Of a stretch of DNA of 64,000 bases, positions 17,339 to 25,252 are shown in pieces. The DNA is from Thermosinus carboxydivorans Nor1 (lineage in GTDB: Bacteria; Bacillota; Negativicutes; Sporomusales; Thermosinaceae). The notes beneath the pieces were generated by a model. The model did not search any database. It had not been told where the DNA came from and worked only from the letters and a program-made list of their open reading frames with translations. Within the stretch, counting starts at the first letter, position 1. The number at the start of each line of letters is the position of its first letter. Position numbers and translations under genes: made by a program. The stretch spans positions 124,001 through 188,000 of the forward strand of contig NZ_AAWL01000003.1 of the NCBI RefSeq assembly GCF_000169155.1, read 5' to 3'.

Positions 17339-17388
17339 TGATACGGAGAACCGTATCATTGGTAACGGCGAAAAATGGCCTCAACCCT
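17339..17388 (+). repeat. attR-like copy at the right end of the island
   Basis: 17345-17365 repeats the 21 bp of the rlmH 3' end exactly; 17350-17388 repeats the internal copy. The element side adds TGATAC, so TGATACGG-AGAA-CCGTATCA (17339-17358) forms a perfect 8-bp inverted repeat across the junction. To the right lies sequence that would directly follow rlmH in an empty site. Confidence 0.85.
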
Positions 17389-17419
17389 TGTGTAACGTGG
17401 GGTTGAGGCTTTGTTTTTT
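17378..17419 (+). terminator. Displaced intrinsic terminator of rlmH
   Basis: GCCTCAACCC pairs with GGGTTGAGGC across a 12-nt loop, then TTTGTTTTTT. In an empty site it would lie 12 bp after the rlmH stop, so it is inferred to be the original walJ-htrA-rlmH terminator. Confidence 0.85.
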
Positions 17420-17632
17420 GTGCGTTCCTGGAGCTTGGGGTAGGGGTCTAGCCTGATTGCCCTGCAATTTTGCAAGTATGTATGAACAACAGTGATTTCT
17501 AGTTGATAGAGAACTGCCCGCATTGCCCTCAAAAAAAGATGCAAGGAGTATTGCATAAGACAAGGGGAGAGGTATAAAATATAAGTAATCATTTATATAA
17601 GCGTGAATTGATGCAGGAAGGAAGGTGACAAT
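17420..17632 (+). other. Gap before the ArsR gene, AT-rich possible operator
   Basis: No gene seen. TATAAAATATAAGTAATCATT near 17573-17593 (given in parts: TATAAAATATAAG, TAATCATTTATATAAG) resembles promoter/operator DNA of ArsR-type repressors and lies 40 bp before the gene. Confidence 0.4.
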
Positions 17633-17956
17633 ATAGAGAGCCTAGCCCGCTTATTCAAACTACTCGGTGATGCTAACCGACTGAAAATTCTCCTGGCGCT
17701 CGAAGAAGAACCGAAGTCAGTTTCACAGCTAATCGAGCAGACGGGATTGTCCCAACCGCTCGTGTCTTTCCACTTGAAGGCATTGCGGGAGGCGGGACTC
17801 GTAACTACGAGCAGGAAGGCAACCCTAGTGTTCAATAGCCTTGCGGATAGTGACTTGCCAAGGCTAATACGACAGTTTGAAAAATATAATGGCGGTAGTT
17901 CAGAAACGGAAGTGAACTTCCCGTTTCCGTGCCGCCCGCCATGGATGAAAGGATGA
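17633..17956 (+). CDS. ArsR-family metal/redox repressor, start disturbed
   Basis: About 108 aa: SLARLFKLLGDANRLKILLAL, then the recognition helix LSQPLVSFHLKALREAGLV, a standard ArsR winged helix. The C-terminus is Pro/Cys-containing (PFPCRPPWMKG). No ATG, GTG or TTG occurs in frame before 17747, inside the DNA-binding domain. The GTG at 17625 sits behind GGAAGGAAG but meets TAG at once; dropping the repeated TA at 17631-17634 would give a normal start, MTIESLARLF. So a 2-bp insertion or an ATA start at 17633 is inferred. The stop overlaps the next gene as ATGA. Confidence 0.75.
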   Translation: MESLARLFKLLGDANRLKILLALEEEPKSVSQLIEQTGLSQPLVSFHLKALREAGLVTTSRKATLVFNSLADSDLPRLIRQFEKYNGGSSETEVNFPFPCRPPWMKG

Positions 17957-18195
17957 TGTGTATGTGGTGGGGTCATCCAATGTGGGGCGGATGGGGTATG
18001 CCGCTCGGCATGTTCCTATTTTCCGTGTTTTTCTTGGTTTGCCTTGGGTTTATGTTTTACTTCTTCAGCCGAGGAGGCTTTCCGTTCGGCCATGGTCGCG
18101 ATCAAGTTCACAGCGATGTTACAAATAGAGAACTGCTCGAAGAGGTACGGAAACTACGTCAAGAAGTAGAAGAATTGAAGAAAGAGAAAAAGTAA
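17953..18195 (+). CDS. Small single-pass membrane protein with coiled-coil tail
   Basis: About 80 aa. A Trp/Met/Gly-rich start (MWWGHPMWGGWGM), one transmembrane helix (LGMFLFSVFFLVCLGFMFYF, residues ~22-42), then a charged heptad-like tail LLEEVRKLRQEVEELKKEKK. ATG 17953 overlaps the ArsR stop; ATG 17962 is an alternative. The Met and His at the N-terminus could bind copper or another soft metal, and the ArsR neighbour fits that. No named family recognised. Confidence 0.65.
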   Translation: MMCMWWGHPMWGGWGMPLGMFLFSVFFLVCLGFMFYFFSRGGFPFGHGRDQVHSDVTNRELLEEVRKLRQEVEELKKEKK

Positions 18196-18207
18196 GGAGG
18201 GGCTGAG

Positions 18208-18531
18208 ATGAAGGGAATGTCAGGGATGCCGCCCATGATGGGCATGATGGTGGAAAAAATGGGTGAGGGATTCAACCCTATGGAAATGTGCAAGAACATG
18301 ATGGAGGCTGTCAAGACTACTGCTCAAATGGCGGGTTACGCTACACCAGAAGTCATGGCTTTGTTTGAGGACTGGGTCAACCAGGTTGAGGGGGAAGTTC
18401 TGGAATTGATGCGGCAAAAAGGGCAGGTAAGCCCTGCTGAAATAGCCCAGGAGCTGAAGGTTAGCGAGGACACTGCTCTTTACTTTATCAGCAAATTGAT
18501 TCGGGACAAGATGGAAGTGCTTTGGAGGTAG
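18208..18531 (+). CDS. Met-rich N-terminus plus winged-helix-like protein
   Basis: A 107-aa protein. The first 35 residues contain 13 methionines (MSGMPPMMGMMVEKM). The C-terminal 45 residues, VSPAEIAQELKVSEDTALYF-ISKLIRDKM, look like a small winged helix. The ATG follows GGAGGGG, 12 bp after the membrane protein, so the ArsR gene and these two form one operon. A metal-sensing or metal-handling role is inference from methionine content and context. Confidence 0.65.
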   Translation: MKGMSGMPPMMGMMVEKMGEGFNPMEMCKNMMEAVKTTAQMAGYATPEVMALFEDWVNQVEGEVLELMRQKGQVSPAEIAQELKVSEDTALYFISKLIRDKMEVLWR

Positions 18532-18680
18532 GAAGAATGTGGCTGAAGATTTAGTTTGGGTAGGCAAATGCTGAGACAATTCGGACGTTGTCAAGGGTTG
18601 CTAACTGTAAATACATAGGTAAATTGCAATAGCCAATGCTACACCGGAAAAATAAACAGTACAGTCATTGAAAAAACGTA

Positions 18681-18708
18681 TTGCTTTTTTTCTATAATTT
18701 GGTATAAT
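18681..18708 (+). promoter_or_regulatory. Promoter of the rubrerythrin gene
   Basis: TTGCTT at 18681 and TATAAT at 18703 with a 16-bp spacer. The overlapping AT-rich stretch TATAATTATTTCATGATATT is PerR-box-like, but the match is loose. Confidence 0.5.
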
Positions 18709-18747
18709 TATTTCATGATATTAATTATCCATTGAGGAGGTATATTT

Positions 18748-19297
18748 ATGAAGAAGTTTGTGTGTACCATCTGTGGTTATGTTCACGAAGGCAATTCCGC
18801 TCCCGATGCTTGTCCGCAATGCAAAGCACCTGCCACCAAATTTGTTGAGCAAGCTACGACAGGTTTAAGCTGGGCTGACGAGCACAGAATTGGCGTAGCC
18901 GCGGGTGTAGACGCCGAGATAGTTGAAGGACTGAAGATGAACTTTATCGGTGAATGTACTGAGGTTGGTATGTATCTAGCAATGAGCCGCCAAGCTGACC
19001 GGGAAGGTTATCCAGAAGTAGCCGAAGCTTATAAGCGCATCGCCTTCGAAGAAGCTGAACACGCTGCGAAATTTGCCGAGTTGTTGGGCGAAGTAGTACA
19101 TCCTTCTACTAAGAAGAACCTTGAGCTCCGTGTAGAGGCTGAACGTGGCGCCTGTGAGGGTAAACTAGCAATTGCCAAAAAAAGCAAAACAGCTTGGCTT
19201 AGATGCTATTCATGACACTGTACATGAGATGTGCAAAGACGAAGCACGTCATGGGGCAGCTTTTAAGGGCTTATTGGAAAGGTATTTTAGCAAGTAA
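18748..19297 (+). CDS. Rubrerythrin-type protein, frameshifted in an A run
   Basis: About 182 aa when corrected. An N-terminal rubredoxin domain ([14 protein letters not shown] and CPQCKAP, four Cys) is followed by a ferritin-like di-iron region ([34 protein letters not shown]). The frame breaks in seven As at 19177-19183; removing one A gives [35 protein letters not shown], which supplies the last iron ligands ExxRH. Rubredoxin-first order is that of reverse rubrerythrins, NADH peroxidases that remove H2O2 in anaerobes. A sequencing error is likely. Confidence 0.85.
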
Positions 19298-19302
19298 TAC
19301 TC

Positions 19303-19342
19303 GAAAGACCTACAAGCCGATTAGTCGGCTAGTAGGTCTTTC
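19303..19342. terminator. Hairpin terminator after rubrerythrin
   Basis: AAAGACCTAC pairs with GTAGGTCTTT, with a second inner stem AGCCGA/TCGGCT. Followed by TTCTGC; works best on the plus strand. Confidence 0.8.
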
Positions 19343-19517
19343 TGCTATTTACCTTCCCAACTTTGACACTGGTTTTATGGTTCACATTACATTATAGCAG
19401 GTGACCGCAAAAGCTAAAGAGATTATGGCAAAATAGTTCACTACGTTTTTGAGCTTTTCCGGAACTTGACTCATGTCTACATTGGGTTTGTGGACCCTGC
19501 CCCCCTAAAATGGCGGT
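19343..19517 (+). other. Gap, nothing recognised
   Basis: No gene, hairpin or promoter supported between the rubrerythrin terminator and the M23 peptidase remnant. Confidence 0.4.
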
Positions 19518-20174
19518 TTACTGTCGAAGTCGGGATAGAACCAGAAATTTAATAGGATCTACAGCGGTGCCGTTGACTCTGACTTCGTAATGAACATGTG
19601 GGCCGGTACTTTTCCCAGTGCTGCCGGCGTAAGCAATCACTTGACCTTTTCTTACACTTTGACCAACGCTTACTGCTATTTGTGAATTGTGGCCATAAAT
19701 AGTCTCAATGCCGTTACCATGATTGATTTGCACTATATTGCCATAACCTCCAGACCATCCGCTCTTTACAACCTCACCATCAGCAGTCGCAACAACTGGT
19801 GTACCTATACTGGCAGCGATGTCGAATACCCGGATGAAATTCACTACCGTCCCCCCAAGGCGAATTGCGCCAGCCAAAACCGGGAGGTAACCGCTCCGCT
19901 AACCGGCCAAATGGAAGGAGTGGTTGCAAGCGTATTCGTATTTCTTGCCATTTTTTTTATTTTCTTGAGCTTGTCCACTTTCCTTCTGTTGGTTAAGTCT
20001 TAGTTCAGTCGTTGCAACAGCATTTGCACTAAGAGCCTGGTGATAATTTGCAAAAATCCCTACTGAAAATAGGATAAGTATAAACATCGGCAAAACAATC
20101 CATCGTGCAGTAAGCATTGGCTTCCGACTAATATCTACTTTCTGTTTATTATGCGCTTCGTGCGGAATAGGCAT
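19518..20174 (-). pseudogene. M23 peptidoglycan endopeptidase, several frameshifts
   Basis: Read piecewise, a ~220-aa envelope protein: N-terminal transmembrane anchor (WIVLPMFILILFSVGIFANY, residues ~25-45), linker, then a LytM/M23 domain. ATG 20174 follows GGGGGAG. Frames change near 19933, 19885, 19870 and 19848: ATTPSIWPVSGAVTSRF, then GWRNSPWGG, then GSEFHPGI, then DIAASIGTPVVATADGEVV. Zinc and catalytic residues survive in pieces: HPGID, IYGHNSQ and GPHVHYEVR. M23 enzymes cut peptide cross-links in peptidoglycan. Four indels within 90 bp argue for a decayed gene or a poor-quality patch of sequence. Confidence 0.78.
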
Positions 20175-20330
20175 CTAGTATCTCCCCCTTCAAAAGCCAG
20201 AGAAGCCTCAATATTCATCAATTATACCTTCCCATTTTCCAACTAATTTCGCACTGTGTCAACACTTGACGCAAAAAGTGAAAAGTGAGAACATAGTAAC
20301 GGCTAGTCTTGATTATTGGAGACGACAGAT

Positions 20331-21487
20331 ATGGGGAAAATGACTCAGCAATATCGTCCGGCGGCGATAATAATAACCGTATTTTTGCTCAGCGTGGCAC
20401 TAGTGCTGGCTGCCCGTTCCGACCTGTTTCCGTTTACCCTTTGGTTCCAGCACATCCCGCGCACTCCCGTTAATGTTACTGCGGTACCGATAGGTACCAT
20501 AAATAAGCCAATACGAATAGATCGGCCGGGGTTCATAGAAAACTCGACTTCCATCCCTTTACATACCGAATTTTCCGGTCGCGTTAGTGAAATATATGTA
20601 ACAGAAGGCCAGGCAGTCAAGGCAGGCCAGCCCCTGCTCAAGCTTCAGGGATCTTCCGGACCGTCCGGTGACAGTGGACCTTCAACAGCAACGGGAGAAA
20701 ACCAAAAAGCGGGAGTCTCTCAGCAAGTACAAGATAATTATGATAATGCACTAAAAGATGTTAAGCGCTATCAAAAATTATATGAACAAGGGGCTATTCC
20801 ACGACGACAATTGGAAGATGCCATGGTCCGCCTACAACAAGCACAAGCAAGCTTGAACAACGGCCAGAACGCTATGTCATCTACAAATACAAATGCCATT
20901 ACAACAACGCTCATGGTTCCGCCACGATAACGGCCCCAATTGATGGCATAGTGACGGGGCTGTCTATAGCTCCAGGGAAAACAGTGCAGGCCGGTCAACA
21001 ACTGATGGCATTGGGAAGTGGTCAAGAAATAGAGATTGTCGTTCATCTTGACCAAAATGATTTGTATCTGGTCGATTTGGGTACTACAGCTACAGCAGAA
21101 GTATCGAACCAAACCATAATGGGCCAGGTTTCCAGTATCTATCCTGAAGTTAAGGATGACAAAATTTCTTCCTTCTTGGCTCATATTAAACTCACGAATA
21201 ATCAGGATGATTTACTAAAACCTGGCATGCCCGTAAATGTTCGTATAGACACCGGCCAATCAGTAACAGTTCCCGCAGTTCCTACAGCATCAATATTCCA
21301 AGACGAGCAAGGGCGGAATTTTATATACGTAGTAGCCAATGGTACAGCTGTCCGCCAGCAGATAAGTATCGGCGAAACCATCGGTGATTTCACAGAAATC
21401 ACTTCTAATGTGCCTCAGGAAATTATGGTCATAACTAGTAACGTTAATGAAATAAAAAATGGTGATGCCATCGTAGTAATGCAATAA
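20331..21487 (+). CDS. RND/HlyD-type periplasmic adaptor, one frameshift
   Basis: About 385 aa. An N-terminal helix (IIITVFLLSVALVLAAR), then the barrel-sandwich half GFIENSTSIPLHTEFSGRVS and VTEGQAVKAGQPLLKL, a coiled-coil hairpin (NALKDVKRYQKLYEQGAIPR), and after the break ITAPIDGIVTGLSIAPGKTV and the beta-barrel. The frame changes near 20915 (LMVPPR versus NGSATITAP), one base. Adaptors of this type join an inner-membrane pump to an outer-membrane channel; neither partner is adjacent. ATG 20331 follows GGAGACGAC. Confidence 0.82.
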
Positions 21488-21535
21488 AAAGCTGCTCCGT
21501 GTTAGTGTTAAATTACTGTAGGATTTTGCAGGGAA

Positions 21536-21608
21536 AAAATAGAAGAAGACATCACTATCCCTTGGTGGGTTGAGTAATCAAAATAGATTACCCCCAGATG
21601 ATGTCTTC
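21536..21608. repeat. 21-bp repeat copy plus short inverted arms
   Basis: 21536-21556 (AAAATAGAAGAAG then ACATCACT) is identical to 35021-35041. Within the same stretch GAAGACATCA (21544-21553) has a perfect inverted partner TGATGTCTTC (21599-21608). Role unknown. Confidence 0.5.
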
Positions 21609-21740
21609 ATGAAATATTCGCTTTGCCCAATTTGTATAGCGGCAGAACGCAAAAGTTCCTACATTTCACGAGTAAGTTTCCATTCAGGTGCCGCCGTTAG
21701 AGGCGGGGTAAGTGAGTGCCATGGCGGTAGGCCGGATCAC

Positions 21741-22135
21741 TGCTTGGAAGAATTGAACAAAGAAACCGGGGAAACGATTCATTTGGGCGTATTAAATGAC
21801 GATAGCCTGATTTATGTGGCAAAACTTGAAAGCACGCAAGCCGTGCGAATCATATCACGCATCGGAAAGACGGCCCCGCTTTATTGCACAGGCCTGGGCA
21901 AAGCCATGTTGGCTATTTTTTCCGATGAAGAGTTGGAGCGCTATTTAGCCAAAACCAGGTTTGAAAAATATACTGCTGTATTGCTGTCTCGCTTTCGACC
22001 AACGGAAAACTGTGCGGGGCCATTAGCGTAAGTGCTCGCAAGTACCTTATGGACGATAGCACTTTGCATAGTTACTTGCCATTGATTATGGCCACGCAAA
22101 GGAGTATTGAAGAACGGCTGCAGGTAATTTATTAG
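21741..22135 (+). pseudogene. Decayed IclR-family regulator (ligand domain only)
   Basis: LEELNKETGETIHLGVLNDD, SLIYVAKLESTQAVRIISRI and LYCTGLGKAMLAIFSDEEL are the ligand-binding domain of IclR regulators. The DNA-binding domain is absent upstream. After KYTAV the sequence jumps, with a deletion and frame change, to CGAISVSARKYLMDD and ends at 22135. It cannot make a working repressor. Confidence 0.8.
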
Positions 22136-22138
22136 GTT

Positions 22139-22684
22139 TTATGGTTTGCAGATAATTTCCGCGATATAGGTATCGAAAATATTGGCCGCATGGGCCGGGC
22201 GTATGATCACGGCCGTGTCAGCGCCTTCGCCGGTGCCGCCAATGGCAATAATGTCTTCGCCGTATGGGATAAGTCCGGCGTCTAATGCCATGACGGCGAT
22301 TTCTACGCATACTTTGACGCCCTGGCCGAACATACGGAGCGTGTGGGCGATGATTTCGACGGGATAAATGCCGCCGAATTTGCGGCTGATGCCGCGCTCC
22401 GCGCCAGATAGGACATGTGTGGTCGTTAATAATTTTACGCCTTTTTCGGTGAGCCGTGCCCGCATTTCCGGGGTCATCTCATTGGCTCCAGGTTTTTCAA
22501 AGCCGTTGACATGGGTTACACACACCACATTTTCCACTTTTCCGGCAACCATTTCCGCCGTTTTTCCGCTGCAAGAGGCAACCACAATCGAGTTAATTTT
22601 GGCTTCTTTAGCTTTTTGTAAGGCTAACGCCACTGTGTTGGCCGTATGAACAGGCCCTGCAGATTTCCAATACATTTTTGTCAC
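22139..22684 (-). CDS. Pyruvate kinase alpha/beta (C-terminal) domain protein
   Basis: A 181-aa stand-alone protein like the C-terminal domain of pyruvate kinase: TANTVALALQKAKEAKINSIVV, SCSGKTAEMVAGK, the ATHVLSGAERGISRKFGG segment (as TTHVLSGAERGI), and a GIY-PVEIIAHTLRMFG region. No kinase active site is present, so it is not an enzyme of glycolysis. Function of this family (COG1751) is unknown. The ATG at 22684 follows a GAGGTG motif. Confidence 0.82.
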   Translation of the reverse strand: MTKMYWKSAGPVHTANTVALALQKAKEAKINSIVVASCSGKTAEMVAGKVENVVCVTHVNGFEKPGANEMTPEMRARLTEKGVKLLTTTHVLSGAERGISRKFGGIYPVEIIAHTLRMFGQGVKVCVEIAVMALDAGLIPYGEDIIAIGGTGEGADTAVIIRPAHAANIFDTYIAEIICKP

Positions 22685-22689
22685 CTCGA

Positions 22690-23107
22690 TTAATTTGTTG
22701 TTACAACAACTATACTAAGTTAATTATGCCAATAAATTGGCGCCACAGACAATGGGAATCAAAATCATTCCACCATTTTCGCTTACTACTTCGTATAAGA
22801 TAAAAAACCTGGAAGCTATTGACAAGCTTATTGAAAAAATGGATAATACTAGCAGAACCACCATATGAAATGGTTTTGCAGAACTGGCCTAGGAATAGGC
22901 TTGGGGATTGTTTTTGGAGCTGTATTAAGATTAACAATAGCCGCGAAGGTTATCTTCCAAACAAGAATGTTTGGGGATTACTTTCGCGGTGTTTTATTTT
23001 GAAAGGAGAGTTGCCGCGAAGTTTATTGCCAGCACGTCTATCGCATTCTGAATTGTAAATTTACTATCCGGTGGATTGCAAAATTAATTATTCCGGGAGG
23101 TTGACCG
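22690..23107 (+). other. Leader region of the TonB receptor with a possible 45-aa frame
   Basis: A frame at 22865-23002 encodes a 45-aa peptide with a Gly-rich hydrophobic helix (TGLGIGLGIVFGAVL), without a clear ribosome site. CCGCGAAG near 22950 and CTTTCGCGG near 22980 are partly complementary. No B12 box and no clear Fur box was found. AAAGGAGAG follows the small frame; the receptor has its own site CGGGAGG. Confidence 0.4.
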
Positions 23108-25177
23108 ATGTATCCAAAGTTTGTATCAGGGAAACTGTTAACCGCGGCTGTTGCTCTAATGTTCTTAGTCTGTTTGCCGTTTAGCATTGTCAGAGCCAAT
23201 GAAGCGGAAAACTCGCCAGAATTCAGTCTCGAAACCATCTATGTCACTGGTAAGAGCATTCAGGGAGAAAATGAACCGCAGAAAAAACTATCAATCAACG
23301 TGAAAGATAAAATTGACGCCGGTCAAATAAACAGTGTCACCGACCTTCTGCGTGATGTTGCCGGCTTTACGGTGCAATTTAGTCCTCAGTCCGGAACGCA
23401 GGTCACAATGCGCGGCGTCAGCGGCGAACGTTTTTTAGTGGCCATTAACGGAAACATCTTAGAAAATCAAGGCGGATTGATGCGCGGCAGAGGTCTGGAA
23501 TGGGACATGATTCCCATCACGAATGTGCAAAAGATCGAGATCATGCGCGGGGCGAGTTCCGCAATCTACGGAGGTACGTGGGGCGGCCTTGTCAATATCG
23601 TAACAATTCAGGAACCGGGAGAAACCAAAACGGAGACCAAGTTTAGCTACGGCAGCTATGACACCAGAAAATTTGCAATCACAACGCAGGGTTCGACTAA
23701 CGATGGTAAATTCTTCTGGACGATTAACGGCAATAAAGATACATCCGATGGATTTTACAGGAATAACTGGAACGATATCAGGGACCTGAACCTAAACATT
23801 TCTTACAAGTTGCAGGATAGCGATAAGCTTACCTTTGCCTGGACAACCATCGAACGCAAGGAAGGCTCTATCGTTGGCAACAATCCTACATCCACCAATG
23901 GCTATGATCCAAACTATCCTACCGTTCCCGACGCGCCGACGTTTGGGTTGCCTGGCATAGCCCCTAAACCATGGATTGATGGCAGTTATCGGTACTGGAA
24001 AGGCAACAACTATTCGTTAAATTATACGACCGACACTACCAAATTGAGTCTTTACCAAAATGATCAGTTTCGGCAGGAGTGGGTTCGGACAATCCTTATA
24101 CCGACGTTGACCAAAAGCTGGGAATCGGATCTGGTCAACCGCGGCGTTAACTGGCAGCAGACCCTAAGCCAAAAGGACCACAAAATTACATATGGTTTGC
24201 AATATCAAACAATAAATTACGATCTGATCTCATCACAGTCGGCTTTAAACACAGATCAAACCGGAGTCTTCCTGCAAGATGACTGGAAATGGAAAAAGGA
24301 CGTGATCGTCGGGGTTGGATTGCGCTACGACCAACACAAACTTGATATGCAGGTGTTTAATTCGTCATTGGCGCAAAAACCGCGCAAAGATACGGATTCC
24401 AGGCTCAGCCCGAAGGTGAGCATAACGCGGCAATTGAATGATAACGAAGCGATTTTCGCCAGCGCAAGTTCGGTTTTCCGTCCGCCAACGGCATCTGATT
24501 ACTACCGGTGGAGCGGCAACTATTTCGATTGGTCTGTAGGCAGTAATCCGAGGCTAGCGTCTGCAGCCTTAGGTTTTGCCAGTCAGGCTGAGTGGCAAAA
24601 AGCGGTTGGCGTTTTAGGTCCGGAACATGGCATGTCTTATGAACTCGGCTGGAAGAAGGCTGATGGTAAACTCGGCTGGCGCGTCACGGGTTTCTACAAC
24701 GATATCGATAACTATATCACTACATTTATGCCTTCGTATATCAAAGGATATCCCCCCACCTACAATATAGGGAATGCAAAGATAAAAGGCTTTGAAACCT
24801 CGGCGGATTACACATTCGATAAGCGATTGACCTCGGTGCTGGCGTTTACCCACCAAACCGGCAGCAAGAGTGGCGATCCGCTTGATCCTAGTTCAACGCT
24901 CAATAATATCCCGCGCAACACCGTCAATTTTGGGCTGCGCTATCAGGTCAATAAAGAATTCCGCACCGCTTTGGATACCAGATATACCGGAAGGAGGTCG
25001 GTTAGCGGCGCAACCCTTGGTGGCTATGTGACCACCGATGTCTCTTTCTTACTTAACCACAAAGACGCGGCATACACTTTCGCTATCTGCAACATCTTTA
25101 ATAAACAGTATCAAGAATACGTTGGCTACCCCATGCCAGGGACGACCTATCATTTTTCGTGGCAGACCAAGTTCTAG
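23108..25177 (+). CDS. TonB-dependent outer-membrane receptor
   Basis: A 689-aa outer-membrane transporter. A signal peptide (about residues 1-30, ending IVRA) is followed by a TonB-box-like segment (LETIYVTGK), the plug domain (INSVTDLLRDVAGFTVQF, VTMRGVSGERFLVAINGN, VQKIEIMRGASSAIYGGTWG-GLVNIVT) and a 22-strand barrel ending in a C-terminal aromatic, SWQTKF. It needs TonB-ExbBD, which are not in the window. Lacking an ironbox or B12 riboswitch, its ligand cannot be read from the sequence. The convergent nickel/peptide-type ABC operon suggests a metal complex or peptide. Presence of this protein indicates an outer membrane. Confidence 0.93.
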   Translation: MYPKFVSGKLLTAAVALMFLVCLPFSIVRANEAENSPEFSLETIYVTGKSIQGENEPQKKLSINVKDKIDAGQINSVTDLLRDVAGFTVQFSPQSGTQVTMRGVSGERFLVAINGNILENQGGLMRGRGLEWDMIPITNVQKIEIMRGASSAIYGGTWGGLVNIVTIQEPGETKTETKFSYGSYDTRKFAITTQGSTNDGKFFWTINGNKDTSDGFYRNNWNDIRDLNLNISYKLQDSDKLTFAWTTIERKEGSIVGNNPTSTNGYDPNYPTVPDAPTFGLPGIAPKPWIDGSYRYWKGNNYSLNYTTDTTKLSLYQNDQFRQEWVRTILIPTLTKSWESDLVNRGVNWQQTLSQKDHKITYGLQYQTINYDLISSQSALNTDQTGVFLQDDWKWKKDVIVGVGLRYDQHKLDMQVFNSSLAQKPRKDTDSRLSPKVSITRQLNDNEAIFASASSVFRPPTASDYYRWSGNYFDWSVGSNPRLASAALGFASQAEWQKAVGVLGPEHGMSYELGWKKADGKLGWRVTGFYNDIDNYITTFMPSYIKGYPPTYNIGNAKIKGFETSADYTFDKRLTSVLAFTHQTGSKSGDPLDPSSTLNNIPRNTVNFGLRYQVNKEFRTALDTRYTGRRSVSGATLGGYVTTDVSFLLNHKDAAYTFAICNIFNKQYQEYVGYPMPGTTYHFSWQTKF

Positions 25178-25213
25178 TCGCTATGGTTGATGGTGATTGA
25201 CAGCGGAAGAAGC

Positions 25214-25252
25214 ATAAAAAATCCCGGTGCGAGTTCGTACCGGGATTTTTTA
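25214..25252. terminator. Bidirectional terminator between receptor and ABC operon
   Basis: AAAAAATCCCGGT pairs with ACCGGGATTTTTT around a GCGAGTTCGT loop, with A and T runs on both sides, between two convergent stops. Confidence 0.92.

Noticed and set aside
12340-17344. ccr recombinase or integrase inside the rlmH island
   Set aside because: Searched all frames by eye for serine or tyrosine recombinase motifs; none found. Only IS3 and IS256 fragments are present.
22690-23107. Cobalamin riboswitch before the TonB receptor
   Set aside because: No B12 box (GCCACTG-type core) or matching stems were found.
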